A stretch of DNA of 64,000 nucleotides from Clostridiales bacterium UBA7568 (lineage in GTDB: Bacteria; Bacillota; Clostridia; Oscillospirales; CAG-272): NCBI GenBank assembly GCA_002479075.1, contig DLLG01000017.1, positions 1-64,000 on the forward strand, written 5' to 3'. Below are positions 25,070-33,096 of the stretch, piece by piece. Numbering within the stretch: position 1 is the first letter of the stretch; every line of letters begins with the position of its first letter. The position numbers were made by a program, and so were the translations under genes. A model generated the notes under the pieces. That model was not told the DNA's origin. It saw only the letters and a list, made by a program, of their open reading frames with translations, and made no database searches.

Positions 25070-25098
25070 TTGACTTTTTATTATTATAAGAATATAAT
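25070..25098 (+). promoter_or_regulatory. Promoter of the PH-domain pair
   Basis: TTGACT (25070-25075), 17-bp spacer, TATAAT (25093-25098). About 105 bases of leader follow, containing C-rich sequence and a small TGCGG/CCGCA hairpin at 25151-25174; no known riboswitch was matched. Confidence 0.75.
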
Positions 25099-25209
25099 GT
25101 TTACAAATACCGACAAAATCTGTTGCGTATTGAGCATCACCCCCCCTGCGGACAGAAGGACACGAAGCCGCAAAGGAAAATCATTATTATTTAAAGGAGA
25201 ACAACAAAG

Positions 25210-25683
25210 ATGGGAAAATTCGTAGAAAACAATTTAACAAAGAACGAGAAAGTGGTAAGAGAGTGTAAAACAAACGGGCTATTCCTCATTCCGACTTGGA
25301 TCAAGGGTATACTGTTCTGCTGGCTGCTCCTTATCCCGCTCATAAAAGCGATTATTGCAACAATCGCCTTCACAAAGCGCGAGCTCGTGCTCACGAACAA
25401 AAAGGTTGCGGGCAGAGTCGGACTTGTAAACACTCAATCTATGGACATTCCGCTCAACAAGATCCAGAATGTTGCCGTAACACAGAATCTCGGCGGAAAA
25501 ATATTCAACTATGCAACGATTGAGATAACAGCTGCCGCAGGAAAATTCATTTATGCGGGAATGAAAAACGCAGAGGATTTCAAGCGCGCCGTAATGGCTC
25601 AGCAGGATCAGTTCGAAGAAGACAGAATCAAAGAGCAGGCTTCTCAGATGGCAAATGCCGTTGCAGGCGCTATAAAATCATAA
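25210..25683 (+). CDS. Bacterial PH-domain membrane protein
   Basis: A 157-residue protein with a hydrophobic segment (about 23-52) followed by a bacterial PH-like (YdbT/DUF304 type) domain: LTNKKVAGRVGLVNTQSMDIPL and then IQNVAVTQNLGGKIFNYATIEI are typical strands. The C-terminal 25 residues are charged and helical. AAAGGAGAACAACAAAG precedes ATG 25210. It is followed after one base by a second protein of similar layout, so the two probably act as a pair at the membrane; their role is unknown. Confidence 0.75.
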   Translation: MGKFVENNLTKNEKVVRECKTNGLFLIPTWIKGILFCWLLLIPLIKAIIATIAFTKRELVLTNKKVAGRVGLVNTQSMDIPLNKIQNVAVTQNLGGKIFNYATIEITAAAGKFIYAGMKNAEDFKRAVMAQQDQFEEDRIKEQASQMANAVAGAIKS

Positions 25684-25684
25684 A

Positions 25685-26200
25685 ATGAGCATAGCAACAG
25701 GCGACTTTAACCCAAAGCCTGAGGAAAAAATCATAAAAAGAGCGGACAGCAGCCTTGCCGCAAAAATAGTCTTTTGGGTGTCCGTTCCCGCTTATGTCCT
25801 TATAGCCTATATACCGACGATTGATCTCGGGCTCATCAGGCTTATCGCGGCAATATCCGAAGACGCAGGAAAAGTGCTTCGTGTTGTGTCCGCCGTAATC
25901 ATTGCGATTCTTGCGACTGTCTGGATATGCTTTTGTCTCGTTGCAACAAAAAGGCAAACAAACGGGTTTCTCCTGCTCACCGATTCTCGTGTCCTCGGAA
26001 AGCAGGATGATCGTGTGCTGAACGAAAGCATCGGTAACATAACCGATGTTTATATCGAACAGTCGCTTTACGGAAAAATTTTTGGCTATGCAACCCTTAC
26101 AGTTACGACAACCGGTTACAATCTGACGGTCAAAAATCTTGCAGGAGGCGCCGAAATGAGAAAAGCCATTCTCGATGCCGCAAAAATAAAATATTATTGA
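25685..26200 (+). CDS. Second PH-like membrane protein
   Basis: A 171-residue protein: charged N terminus, two membrane helices (about 26-50 and 62-88), then a PH-like domain (GFLLLTDSRVLGKQDDRVLN, SIGNITDVYIEQSLYGKIFGYATLTV). The strand pattern parallels the upstream gene. The start lies one base after the previous stop, implying translational coupling. Ended by a strong terminator. Confidence 0.72.
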   Translation: MSIATGDFNPKPEEKIIKRADSSLAAKIVFWVSVPAYVLIAYIPTIDLGLIRLIAAISEDAGKVLRVVSAVIIAILATVWICFCLVATKRQTNGFLLLTDSRVLGKQDDRVLNESIGNITDVYIEQSLYGKIFGYATLTVTTTGYNLTVKNLAGGAEMRKAILDAAKIKYY

Positions 26201-26248
26201 ATTGCATTTTTGATATTCAATATTAAAAACATCCCCATAACCCCCAAA

Positions 26249-26287
26249 GCAAAAACAGCTTTCCGCCAGTCGGAAAGCTGTTTTTGC
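26249..26287. terminator. Terminator after the PH-domain pair
   Basis: A perfect 17-bp stem (GCAAAAACAGCTTTCCG and complement) with a five-base loop; T run on the plus strand. Confidence 0.9.
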
Positions 26288-26289
26288 TA

Positions 26290-26318
26290 TTGAAAATCAT
26301 CTTCCGCTATGATATAAT
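26290..26318 (+). promoter_or_regulatory. Promoter of the GH3-chorismate mutase operon
   Basis: TTGAAA (26290-26295), 17-bp spacer, TATAAT (26313-26318), 36 bp before ATG 26354. Confidence 0.75.
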
Positions 26319-26353
26319 CCTATAAAAAGAATGCCCTTTAAAAAGAGGTCAAA

Positions 26354-28471
26354 ATGAAATATTCGATAACAACAGAAAGAAAAATATCAAAGCTCATAAA
26401 GAAAATGACGGTTGAAGAAAAGGTTCTTCAGCTTCAGCAGGTCGCTGCAAACGGAGACAGCGAGGTTTTTGAGAGCTTTATCCGTCGCGGCGCGGGCTCA
26501 TTTCTTCACGTTCTCGGCAAGGACGCCGACGCGATAAGAGAAAAAGCGGCTCAGACAAGAATGAAAATTCCGCCGATATTCGGTATAGACGCAATTCACG
26601 GTCACGCGCTGATAAACGGCGCGGTCGTGTTCCCTTCGCAGCTTGCGGCGGCTTGCTCCTGGAACAGGGAGCTTATAAAAGGAATGGGAAAAGCGACGGC
26701 AGAAGAGGTCAATGCGGACGGGCTTGATTTCGTATTCTCTCCCGTGCTCTGTCTTGCGAGAGATACCCGCTGGGGTCGCGTTGACGAAACGTTCGGAGAG
26801 GATCCGTATCTTGCCGGCGAACTCGGCGCGGCGATTGTTCACGGCTATGAGGACGACGGTCTTGTTGCCGCGTGTCTCAAGCATTATATAGGCTATGGAG
26901 AGGCAACCGGCGCACGCGACGCATACGACACGGAAGTAACCGAGCGCAAGATACGAGAGGTGTTTCTCCCGCCGTTCGTAAAGGGCATAAAAGCCGGTGC
27001 AAGCACAGTTATGACGGCATACGGCTCAATCGACGGCGTGCCGATGACGGTTCACAAGCGCCTTCTTTCGGACGTACTGAAAAAAGAACTCGGCTTCAAG
27101 GGCTTTGTCATAACAGACTGGGACAACGTCAAAAGCTATATAAGAAAACAGCGCGGAGCGGAAAATTTCTCCGAAGCATCTAAAGCAACGCTTGAAGCGG
27201 GCAACGATATGGCGATGGTATCGACAGACTTCTGCGACGCCGTTATCGCCGGCATCCGCAGCGGCAGCATAAGCGAGAAAACGGTTGACAACGCCCTGCG
27301 CCGTATACTGCGCGTCAAATTCTCGCTCGGGCTGTTTGACAAAAATAAAAAGCGACTGCCGAGGAGCGTCATCGGTTCAAAGGATCATATAGAAATAAAT
27401 CACAAGCTGGCAAGAGAAAGCCTTGTCCTGCTTGAAAACGACGGCACTCTGCCGCTGAAGTCCGCACCGAAAACGATTGCCGTTATCGGGCCGAACGCGG
27501 ACAATATAAAGGCGCAATACGGCGACTGGACTTTCTTCAGTCACCCCGACCCGCATCCGGACGCTATTCCTGCCGGCGACGCTTACACCGTTCTTCGCGG
27601 GATGAAAACCGTTTTCGGCAGCTCGAAGATCAGATATTGCAAGGGCTGCGACATTCATTCTTCAGAAGAAGACGATATTTCCTCCGCGGTTGAGACGGCA
27701 AAGGCCTGCGACGTTACGGTCTTCGTCTGCGGCGATGACCTTTCCCTCAACGGAGAAACGCGTGACAGAGCAAATCTTGAGCTTTCCGGCAGACAGAACG
27801 AGCTCTTTGACGCTTTAAAGCAGACAGGCAAGCCAATAGTTACAGTTCTTATAAACGGCAAGCCTCTCTGCATCGAAAATGTTGCAAAGAGATCTAACGC
27901 CGTAATTGAAATGTTCAACGGAGGAGACCTCGGCGGGCTTGCGGCGGCGGAGCTCATCGCCGGAAAATTCTGTCCGAGCGGAAAGCTGCCGATCTCATTC
28001 CCCCGCGCTTCGGGTCAGGTTCCCTGCTATTACAATCACCTTTCCGGCTGGCACGGCGGGAAATACGTCGATGCCGAGGCAGGGCCCCTCTATTCTTTCG
28101 GCTACGGACTTTCGTATACGTCGTTTGAGTATTCAGCTATGACTCTCTCCAAAGGCACGGCGACGGCAAAGGACACAATCGACGTTTCAGTAACCGTCAC
28201 AAACACGGGAAGCTGCGACGGAGCAGAGACCGTTCAGCTTTATTACAGAGACGAGATTTCAAGCGTTATGCAGCCTGTCATCCAGCTTTGCGGCTTTGAA
28301 AAAGTTGAAATCAAGGCGGGCAAGAGCAAGAAAGTGACAATTCCCCTCAAAATCTCCGATCTTGCGATAGTCCATCCGGATCTGAAAACATACGTCGAAC
28401 CCGGAAAATTCACGATATATATAGGTAAAAGCGCAGAAGAAAACCTCTCCGCACCGCTTACCGTAATATAA
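26354..28471 (+). CDS. Glycoside hydrolase family 3 beta-glucosidase/xylosidase
   Basis: A 705-residue cytoplasmic glycosidase (no signal peptide). Order: GH3 N-terminal TIM barrel (1-320) with GIDAIHGHALINGAVVFP, KHYIGYGEATGARD and the nucleophile segment VITDWDNV (Asp about 255); GH3 C-terminal domain (about 350-560) with NDGTLPL and GGDLGGLAAAELI; FnIII-like C-terminal domain (about 620-700) with VTNTGSCDGAETVQLYY. It releases terminal beta-linked glucose or xylose from imported oligosaccharides. The exact sugar is not predictable. It is followed at 14 bp by chorismate mutase, which is not an obvious partner. Confidence 0.93.
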   Translation: MKYSITTERKISKLIKKMTVEEKVLQLQQVAANGDSEVFESFIRRGAGSFLHVLGKDADAIREKAAQTRMKIPPIFGIDAIHGHALINGAVVFPSQLAAACSWNRELIKGMGKATAEEVNADGLDFVFSPVLCLARDTRWGRVDETFGEDPYLAGELGAAIVHGYEDDGLVAACLKHYIGYGEATGARDAYDTEVTERKIREVFLPPFVKGIKAGASTVMTAYGSIDGVPMTVHKRLLSDVLKKELGFKGFVITDWDNVKSYIRKQRGAENFSEASKATLEAGNDMAMVSTDFCDAVIAGIRSGSISEKTVDNALRRILRVKFSLGLFDKNKKRLPRSVIGSKDHIEINHKLARESLVLLENDGTLPLKSAPKTIAVIGPNADNIKAQYGDWTFFSHPDPHPDAIPAGDAYTVLRGMKTVFGSSKIRYCKGCDIHSSEEDDISSAVETAKACDVTVFVCGDDLSLNGETRDRANLELSGRQNELFDALKQTGKPIVTVLINGKPLCIENVAKRSNAVIEMFNGGDLGGLAAAELIAGKFCPSGKLPISFPRASGQVPCYYNHLSGWHGGKYVDAEAGPLYSFGYGLSYTSFEYSAMTLSKGTATAKDTIDVSVTVTNTGSCDGAETVQLYYRDEISSVMQPVIQLCGFEKVEIKAGKSKKVTIPLKISDLAIVHPDLKTYVEPGKFTIYIGKSAEENLSAPLTVI

Positions 28472-28485
28472 ATAAGGAGAAAAAT

Positions 28486-28755
28486 ATGGATATTGAGAAA
28501 AAACGCGCCGAAATCGACGAGATCGATTCATACCTGACAAAGCTCTTTTTGCGCAGGATGCAGATCTGCGGGGAGATCGGTCATTATAAAAAGGAAAACG
28601 ACATCCGCGTTTATGACGAAGAGCGCGAAAAAGAGATCTTCGCAAAGGTAAAGGCGATGACGCCCGAAAAAATGCAGGAATACACAGAGCTTCTCTATGA
28701 AACGGTCATCGGGCTTGCAAACGCATATCAGCTCGAAATAAGAAACGACGGATGA
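28486..28755 (+). CDS. Chorismate mutase, AroQ type
   Basis: An 89-residue all-helical AroQ-fold protein, converting chorismate to prephenate for Phe and Tyr synthesis. The family's charged residues are in register: R in KKRAEIDEID, R-R in LFLRRM, K in HYKKEND, and the RVYDEEREKEIF segment with its Asp-Glu-Arg set. It is monofunctional, lacking a fused dehydratase. AAGGAGAAAAAT precedes ATG 28486. It is probably co-transcribed with the GH3 gene. Confidence 0.88.
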   Translation: MDIEKKRAEIDEIDSYLTKLFLRRMQICGEIGHYKKENDIRVYDEEREKEIFAKVKAMTPEKMQEYTELLYETVIGLANAYQLEIRNDG

Positions 28756-28850
28756 CATCTTCCCGCCGCACACCGATTTTCGTTTTTCTCCGAATTTTTT
28801 TGCCGAAATTCGCTTGCAAAAAATAATTTTTATTGTTTTTCATTTATTTC

Positions 28851-28879
28851 TTGACAAATTATGCGAAAGAGAGTATCAT
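28851..28879 (+). promoter_or_regulatory. Promoter of the APC permease gene
   Basis: TTGACA (28851-28856), 17-bp spacer, TATCAT (28874-28879), 67 bp before the start. Confidence 0.7.
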
Positions 28880-28946
28880 TGTTATATTATATGTTTCACC
28901 ACTGTGTAAACAGAATTTTAACGCATTTTTAAGGAAAGAAAAACAA

Positions 28947-30434
28947 ATGGAAAACAAACTGACCAAAAAATACGGTCTGCTGACAGCCATATGTATGGTT
29001 GTCGGTACGGTCGTCGGCTCCGGAATATTCTTCAAAGCCGGAAAAGTCCTGCAAAACACAAACGGTAATATGTTGAAGTGTCTTGTAACAGTCGGCGGGG
29101 TCGGGCTGATAATGCTCATCTGCTCTTACGTTTTCTCGGTTCTTGCTCAAAAGCACGAGAAAGTAAACGGCATTGTTGACTATTCGGAAGTCACCTGCGG
29201 GAGAAAGTTTGCATACATAGTCGGCTGGTTTATGACAACCATCTATTACCCGACAATCACCTCAACCCTCGCTTGGGTGTCCGGACAGTACACCTGCGTG
29301 CTCTTCGGCTGGGACCCTTTCAGCGACCTTCATCTTGTCGTTGCGGCATTCTATCTCATTATGGGATATTTCGTAAATGCCATTTCGCCGAAAATTGCAG
29401 GCAAATTTCAGGTCAGTGCAACTTTCATAAAATTCGTCCCGCTCCTTGTAATGGGCATTGTCGGAACGATTGTCGGGCTTACAAACGGCAACATCGGCGA
29501 TGCTTTCAAAGCCAATATCGAGGTTGAAGGCGGCTCCGGCAGCATAATCGCGGCAATGTGCGCTTTCGCCTTCGCATATGAGGGCTGGATAATAACAACG
29601 TCGATAAACTCCGAGCTCAAAAATTCGAAGAAAAACCTGCCGATAGCCCTCGTGCTCGGCGCGGTAATTGTTGTCGGTATATATCTTCTCTATTTTCTCG
29701 GCCTTTCCGGCGTACTCAAGACAGAAGATCTTATGGCAGCCGGAGACAGTCTGCCGAGAGAAGCCTTCACGGCACTCTTCAAAAATGAAGTTTTCGGCAC
29801 GATAGTCTATGTGTTTATAGTCATCTCCTGTCTCGGAACAATGAACGGGCTTATGCTCGGTTGTTGCCGCGGTATGTATTCGATAGCAATCCGCGGAGAG
29901 GGTCCCGCATACAAAATGTTTGCCCAGATAGACGATGAGACAAATATGCCTCACAACTCGTCCATCATCGGCGTTGCGCTCTGTATGCTCTGGATGCTTC
30001 AATGGGAAATGGGACTTATTCAGAAAAAGCTCCCCGCAATTATCGGCTGGGAGAACGATGAACTCCCGATCATCTCCCTTTACGGACTCTACATCCCGAT
30101 ATTCATCGTAATGATTATAAAGGGCAAGGGGCTGAATGTGTTCCAAAGGTTTGTTATGCCTGCCGTTGCGTGCGTTTGTTGCGGATTTATGGTTTATTCC
30201 GCAATTGCGGCGTACAAAATACAGTCGCTTTACTATCTGATTGTGTTTGCGGTTATCGCAATCGTCGGTATGCTCTTCTATAAGGGCAAGCTGAGCCTCG
30301 CATTCTTCAAGAAAGAAAAGAAGATCGACGAGCAGACAGAGGATATGATCCTGACATACAAAAATATGCTTGATAGCGGCGAGATCTCCGAAGCCGAGTT
30401 TGAGGAAAAGAAGAAAGAGCTTCTCGGCATCTGA
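28947..30434 (+). CDS. APC-family amino acid permease with SHOCT-like tail
   Basis: A 495-residue, 12-helix amino acid/polyamine permease. GTVVGSGIFFKAGKVL at the first helix is the APC substrate-binding glycine motif. After the last helix comes a charged linker and a C-terminal 28-residue segment, YKNMLDSGEISEAEFEEKKKELL, that matches the SHOCT pattern (short C-terminal domain). SHOCT tails are common on small membrane or envelope proteins but unusual on a permease. ATG 28947 follows AAGGAAAG; the longer frame crosses the promoter. Substrate unknown. Confidence 0.88.
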   Translation: MENKLTKKYGLLTAICMVVGTVVGSGIFFKAGKVLQNTNGNMLKCLVTVGGVGLIMLICSYVFSVLAQKHEKVNGIVDYSEVTCGRKFAYIVGWFMTTIYYPTITSTLAWVSGQYTCVLFGWDPFSDLHLVVAAFYLIMGYFVNAISPKIAGKFQVSATFIKFVPLLVMGIVGTIVGLTNGNIGDAFKANIEVEGGSGSIIAAMCAFAFAYEGWIITTSINSELKNSKKNLPIALVLGAVIVVGIYLLYFLGLSGVLKTEDLMAAGDSLPREAFTALFKNEVFGTIVYVFIVISCLGTMNGLMLGCCRGMYSIAIRGEGPAYKMFAQIDDETNMPHNSSIIGVALCMLWMLQWEMGLIQKKLPAIIGWENDELPIISLYGLYIPIFIVMIIKGKGLNVFQRFVMPAVACVCCGFMVYSAIAAYKIQSLYYLIVFAVIAIVGMLFYKGKLSLAFFKKEKKIDEQTEDMILTYKNMLDSGEISEAEFEEKKKELLGI

Positions 30435-30447
30435 TCCGAATAAATGA

Positions 30448-30484
30448 AATAAAAACCACCCGCAAAGCGAGTGGTTTTTATTTT
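30448..30484. terminator. Terminator after the APC permease
   Basis: AAATAAAAACCAC and GTGGTTTTTATTT arms form a 13-bp stem; works on both strands, separating the permease from the RNA element on the other strand. Confidence 0.88.
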
Positions 30485-30495
30485 GCAATAACAAA

Positions 30496-30515
30496 GGGAC
30501 TGCAAACGCAGTCCC
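30496..30515 (-). terminator. Terminator at the 3' end of the structured RNA candidate
   Basis: GGGACTGC-GTTT-GCAGTCCC on the minus strand followed by TTTGTTATT. Confidence 0.85.
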
Positions 30516-30722
30516 TTCGCATTTTCAGACGTCCTTTTTCCCCACCGGGCCGTGTACGGCGTAATTAACACCCTGCTTTTGGCAAGGACGGCATCCTATT
30601 GCCCCGCTTTACTGCTCCCAGCGTCCGCGCCGAATCGTGTCATAAGCAGGAGACGGGCGGGAGGTCTGCAAACCGCGGGACGGTCGGACTCCAATTACGT
30701 GTTGTAGGTTTAATTGAAACCG
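30496..30722 (-). ncRNA. Structured non-coding RNA candidate (raiA-motif-like or 6S-like)
   Basis: The 300-bp gap between the permease and DUF1292 holds no gene but a GC-rich minus-strand segment full of nested complementarity. Seen by eye: GGTTT/AAACC at the 5' end; CGTCC pairing with GGACG as a closing stem; a GCGG...CCGC hairpin; CCTGCTT pairing with AAGCAGG; nested in it GGCAA/TTGCC over AGGA/TCCT; GCCG-TACA-CGGC; then a strong terminator. Length (about 210-225 nt), terminator and lack of coding potential fit a stand-alone RNA. The raiA motif and 6S RNA are candidates by size and setting; neither could be confirmed by eye. Ends are approximate. Confidence 0.6.
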
Positions 30723-30746
30723 TATCACGAGAAGGGCAGGAAAATC

Positions 30747-31040
30747 TTATTTGTCTGAATTATCGTCGTAATCTATATCGGAGAAAAACTCGTCCTCAAA
30801 TATATCGGAAACTCTGTCGAATTCGTCGTCATCGTCAACCGACACGAGAATATCTTCGCCGTCCTCATCCTTTTCGAGCTTGAGAAGGACATATTCTCCG
30901 TTTTCGTTATCTTCAAGCGGAAGAAGAGCGTAATAGGTTATTCCCTCTATCTCTTTTTCAGCCATTACTTCGAAATTGCACTCTTTGCCGTCTTCATCGG
31001 TCAGAGTGATTATATTTTCATCTTTGTATTCGTCTGTCAT
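30747..31040 (-). CDS. DUF1292 family protein
   Basis: A 97-residue, very acidic protein. IITLTDEDGKECNFEVMAE and ITYYALLPLEDNENGEYVLLKL are the DUF1292 signature strands, ending in an Asp-rich tail. DUF1292 proteins are conserved in Firmicutes, often near housekeeping genes, without a known function. It follows pgsA by 80 bp. Confidence 0.9.
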   Translation of the reverse strand: MTDEYKDENIITLTDEDGKECNFEVMAEKEIEGITYYALLPLEDNENGEYVLLKLEKDEDGEDILVSVDDDDEFDRVSDIFEDEFFSDIDYDDNSDK

Positions 31041-31119
31041 TTTGTGTCTCCGTGATTTTATTTTTTCTCGTCTGATTATATTTTATACTATTTCAGCGAA
31101 TATGTCAATAGCTTTTGCT

Positions 31120-31707
31120 TTATTTGGACGGGTCAAGATACTTCCAATAGCCGACAATGTACGACATCCCCGACCAGACCGTCATAACGGCGGCAGCCGC
31201 CATAAAGATATACGTCGCTATATGGCCTTCCCATATAAGCGGTTCGATCATCGCCGTCAGTATGAAGAACATCTGCGTGCAGGTTTTTATCTTGCCGAGC
31301 CAGCTCGCCGCAACAACCTTTTTATCAGGGCTTGACGCAACGACAAGACGCATACTTGTCACAGCAAGTTCGCGCAGAAGCACAACCATAAACGTGCAGA
31401 AGAAGAGCACGGAAAAGATCATCGAATTTGCTGCGTTGGTTGCAGCTTCGAAGGAGAGCGACGCAAGCGCGGCAAGAACGAGAAACTTGTCTGCAAGGGG
31501 GTCAAGAAATTTTCCGAAATCCGTTATCAGATGATATTTTCTTGCAATTCTGCCGTCAAGAAAATCCGTAAAGGACGCAATCGCAAAAACGCATATCGAA
31601 ACTACTCTGCCCCATACTTCTCCGCCGAAGCCGAGGATGAAAACAAGATATACGGGCACAAGGAGCAATCTCAAAACGGTCAGTCTGTTCGGAACATTCA
31701 TTTTCAT
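31120..31707 (-). CDS. pgsA: CDP-diacylglycerol-glycerol-3-phosphate 3-phosphatidyltransferase
   Basis: A 195-residue membrane enzyme making phosphatidylglycerol phosphate, the committed step to phosphatidylglycerol. The CDP-alcohol phosphotransferase motif DG-x2-AR-x8-G-x3-D-x3-D is complete in DFLDGRIARKYH and FGKFLDPLADK. There are about five helices. The start (ATG 31707, or 31701) is four bases after the rimO stop; the rimO end provides AAGGGG as ribosome site, so translation is probably coupled. Confidence 0.94.
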   Translation of the reverse strand: MKMNVPNRLTVLRLLLVPVYLVFILGFGGEVWGRVVSICVFAIASFTDFLDGRIARKYHLITDFGKFLDPLADKFLVLAALASLSFEAATNAANSMIFSVLFFCTFMVVLLRELAVTSMRLVVASSPDKKVVAASWLGKIKTCTQMFFILTAMIEPLIWEGHIATYIFMAAAAVMTVWSGMSYIVGYWKYLDPSK

Positions 31708-31711
31708 TTCA

Positions 31712-33067
31712 TTATTCCCCTTTCCTTATCACCTTGCCGACAAGGTCGTAATCGAGAACCTCTTCGATCTTAACGCAAGCGAATTCCCCTTCTCTTATGC
31801 GCTTTTTGCCGAGTTCGTTTGTAAAGAACACCTTTGTGTCTATGTCAGGAGCGTCCGACGCGCTTCTGCCGTAATATGATTCGGAAACGGGGTCAAAGCC
31901 CTCGCAAAGCACAGTGACTGTTTTTCCTATCATCTTTTCATTCAGTTCCGACGAGACGGCAAGCTGCTCGCGCATAATGATGTCATAGCGATCCTGCTTT
32001 GTCTGCTCATCGATCTGATCGGGCATATCGGCTGCCGGAGTTCCCTCCTCCGGAGAGAAAGTGAACGCGCCGAGACGGTCAAACCTTGTTTCCTTTACGA
32101 ATTCGCAAAGCTCCTCAAAATCCTTCTCCGTCTCTCCCGGGAAGCCGACCATAACCGTCGTCCTTATACATATTCCGGGTATGTTCTCGCGCAGCTTTTT
32201 GATAACGCTTTTTATGAGCGCCGATCTGCCGTGGCGATTCATTCTTTCAAGAACGCTCTCCGAAATATGCTGAATCGGCAGGTCTATGTATTTGACAACT
32301 CTGTCATTCGTTTTGATTTCTTCAATCAGCTCGTCCGTTATCTTGTCCGGGTAGCAATAAAGAAGGCGTATCCAAGGGATATTCGTTTCTTTCGTTATCG
32401 CGCGGAGAAGCTCGGCGAGCTTGTATTCGCCGTAAATGTCAAGTCCGTAACGCGAGGTGTCCTGAGCGATAAGGTTCAGTTCCTTTACGCCGATCTCCTC
32501 AAGCTCCTTTGCCTCTTTTACAATATCCTCGATCGTTCTCGAACGCATTCTGCCGCGTATGGAGGGAATTGCGCAGTATGTGCAGCGGTTGTCGCAGCCT
32601 TCGGCAATCTTCAGATATGCCGTGTATTCGGGCGTCGTGACAATTCTTTCTCCGCCGAGCGGAAGAGCTTCTTTGTCTCCGTAGCTTTCGTAATGTTCGC
32701 CGCGGAGAACCGCTTCAACGGCTTCACAGATTTTCGCCTCCGAGCCGAGCCCGAGCACAGCGTCAACCTCCGGCAGCTCCGCAGAGATCTGCTCACGGTA
32801 TCTCTCCGCAAGACATCCCGTTACGATTATCGCCTTGAGATTCTTGTGCTTTTTCAGCCACGCGACATCAAGAATACTGTCAATCGACTCCTTCTTTGCG
32901 CTCTCGATAAATCCGCAGGTGTTGACGACTATAACGTCCGCTTCAATATCCTCCGGCGTTATCTCATAGCCCGCCTTTGCAAGCCTTGCAAGCATAACCT
33001 CGGTATCTGCCAGGTTTTTTGAGCAACCGAGCGAGATAAATCCGACTTTAACAACTTTCTTTGCCAT
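31712..33067 (-). CDS. rimO: Ribosomal protein S12 methylthiotransferase RimO
   Basis: A 451-residue radical-SAM enzyme that adds a methylthio group to the conserved Asp of ribosomal protein S12. Order: UPF0004 N-terminal domain with SLGCSKNLADTE and NTCGFIESAK (second Fe-S cluster cysteines), radical-SAM core with CDNRCTYC (C-x3-C-x2-C), and a C-terminal TRAM domain. The short GCSKNLADTE and overall length separate RimO from MiaB. It lies 29 bp after cysS and 4 bp before pgsA. Confidence 0.96.
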   Translation of the reverse strand: MAKKVVKVGFISLGCSKNLADTEVMLARLAKAGYEITPEDIEADVIVVNTCGFIESAKKESIDSILDVAWLKKHKNLKAIIVTGCLAERYREQISAELPEVDAVLGLGSEAKICEAVEAVLRGEHYESYGDKEALPLGGERIVTTPEYTAYLKIAEGCDNRCTYCAIPSIRGRMRSRTIEDIVKEAKELEEIGVKELNLIAQDTSRYGLDIYGEYKLAELLRAITKETNIPWIRLLYCYPDKITDELIEEIKTNDRVVKYIDLPIQHISESVLERMNRHGRSALIKSVIKKLRENIPGICIRTTVMVGFPGETEKDFEELCEFVKETRFDRLGAFTFSPEEGTPAADMPDQIDEQTKQDRYDIIMREQLAVSSELNEKMIGKTVTVLCEGFDPVSESYYGRSASDAPDIDTKVFFTNELGKKRIREGEFACVKIEEVLDYDLVGKVIRKGE

Positions 33068-33096
33068 CTTTTCTTGTCCTTTTGGTTATTTTTCAG

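Noticed and set aside
25140..25185. Possible riboswitch in the leader of the PH-domain pair (GGACACGAAGCCGCAAAGG, slightly like a c-di-GMP-I core)
   Set aside because: Only a five-base stem and partial word match; the conserved receptor and second helix are missing.
29262..30494. Long 410-codon frame opposite the APC permease
   Set aside because: It mirrors the permease codon pattern, encodes a Cys/His-rich composition with no domain, and crosses the terminator at 30448.
30496..30722. RNase P RNA, tmRNA or SRP RNA in the 30.5-kb gap
   Set aside because: The SRP loop (GGTCAGGTCCGGAAGG), RNase P core words and a tmRNA tRNA-like end are absent, and the length does not fit RNase P or tmRNA.
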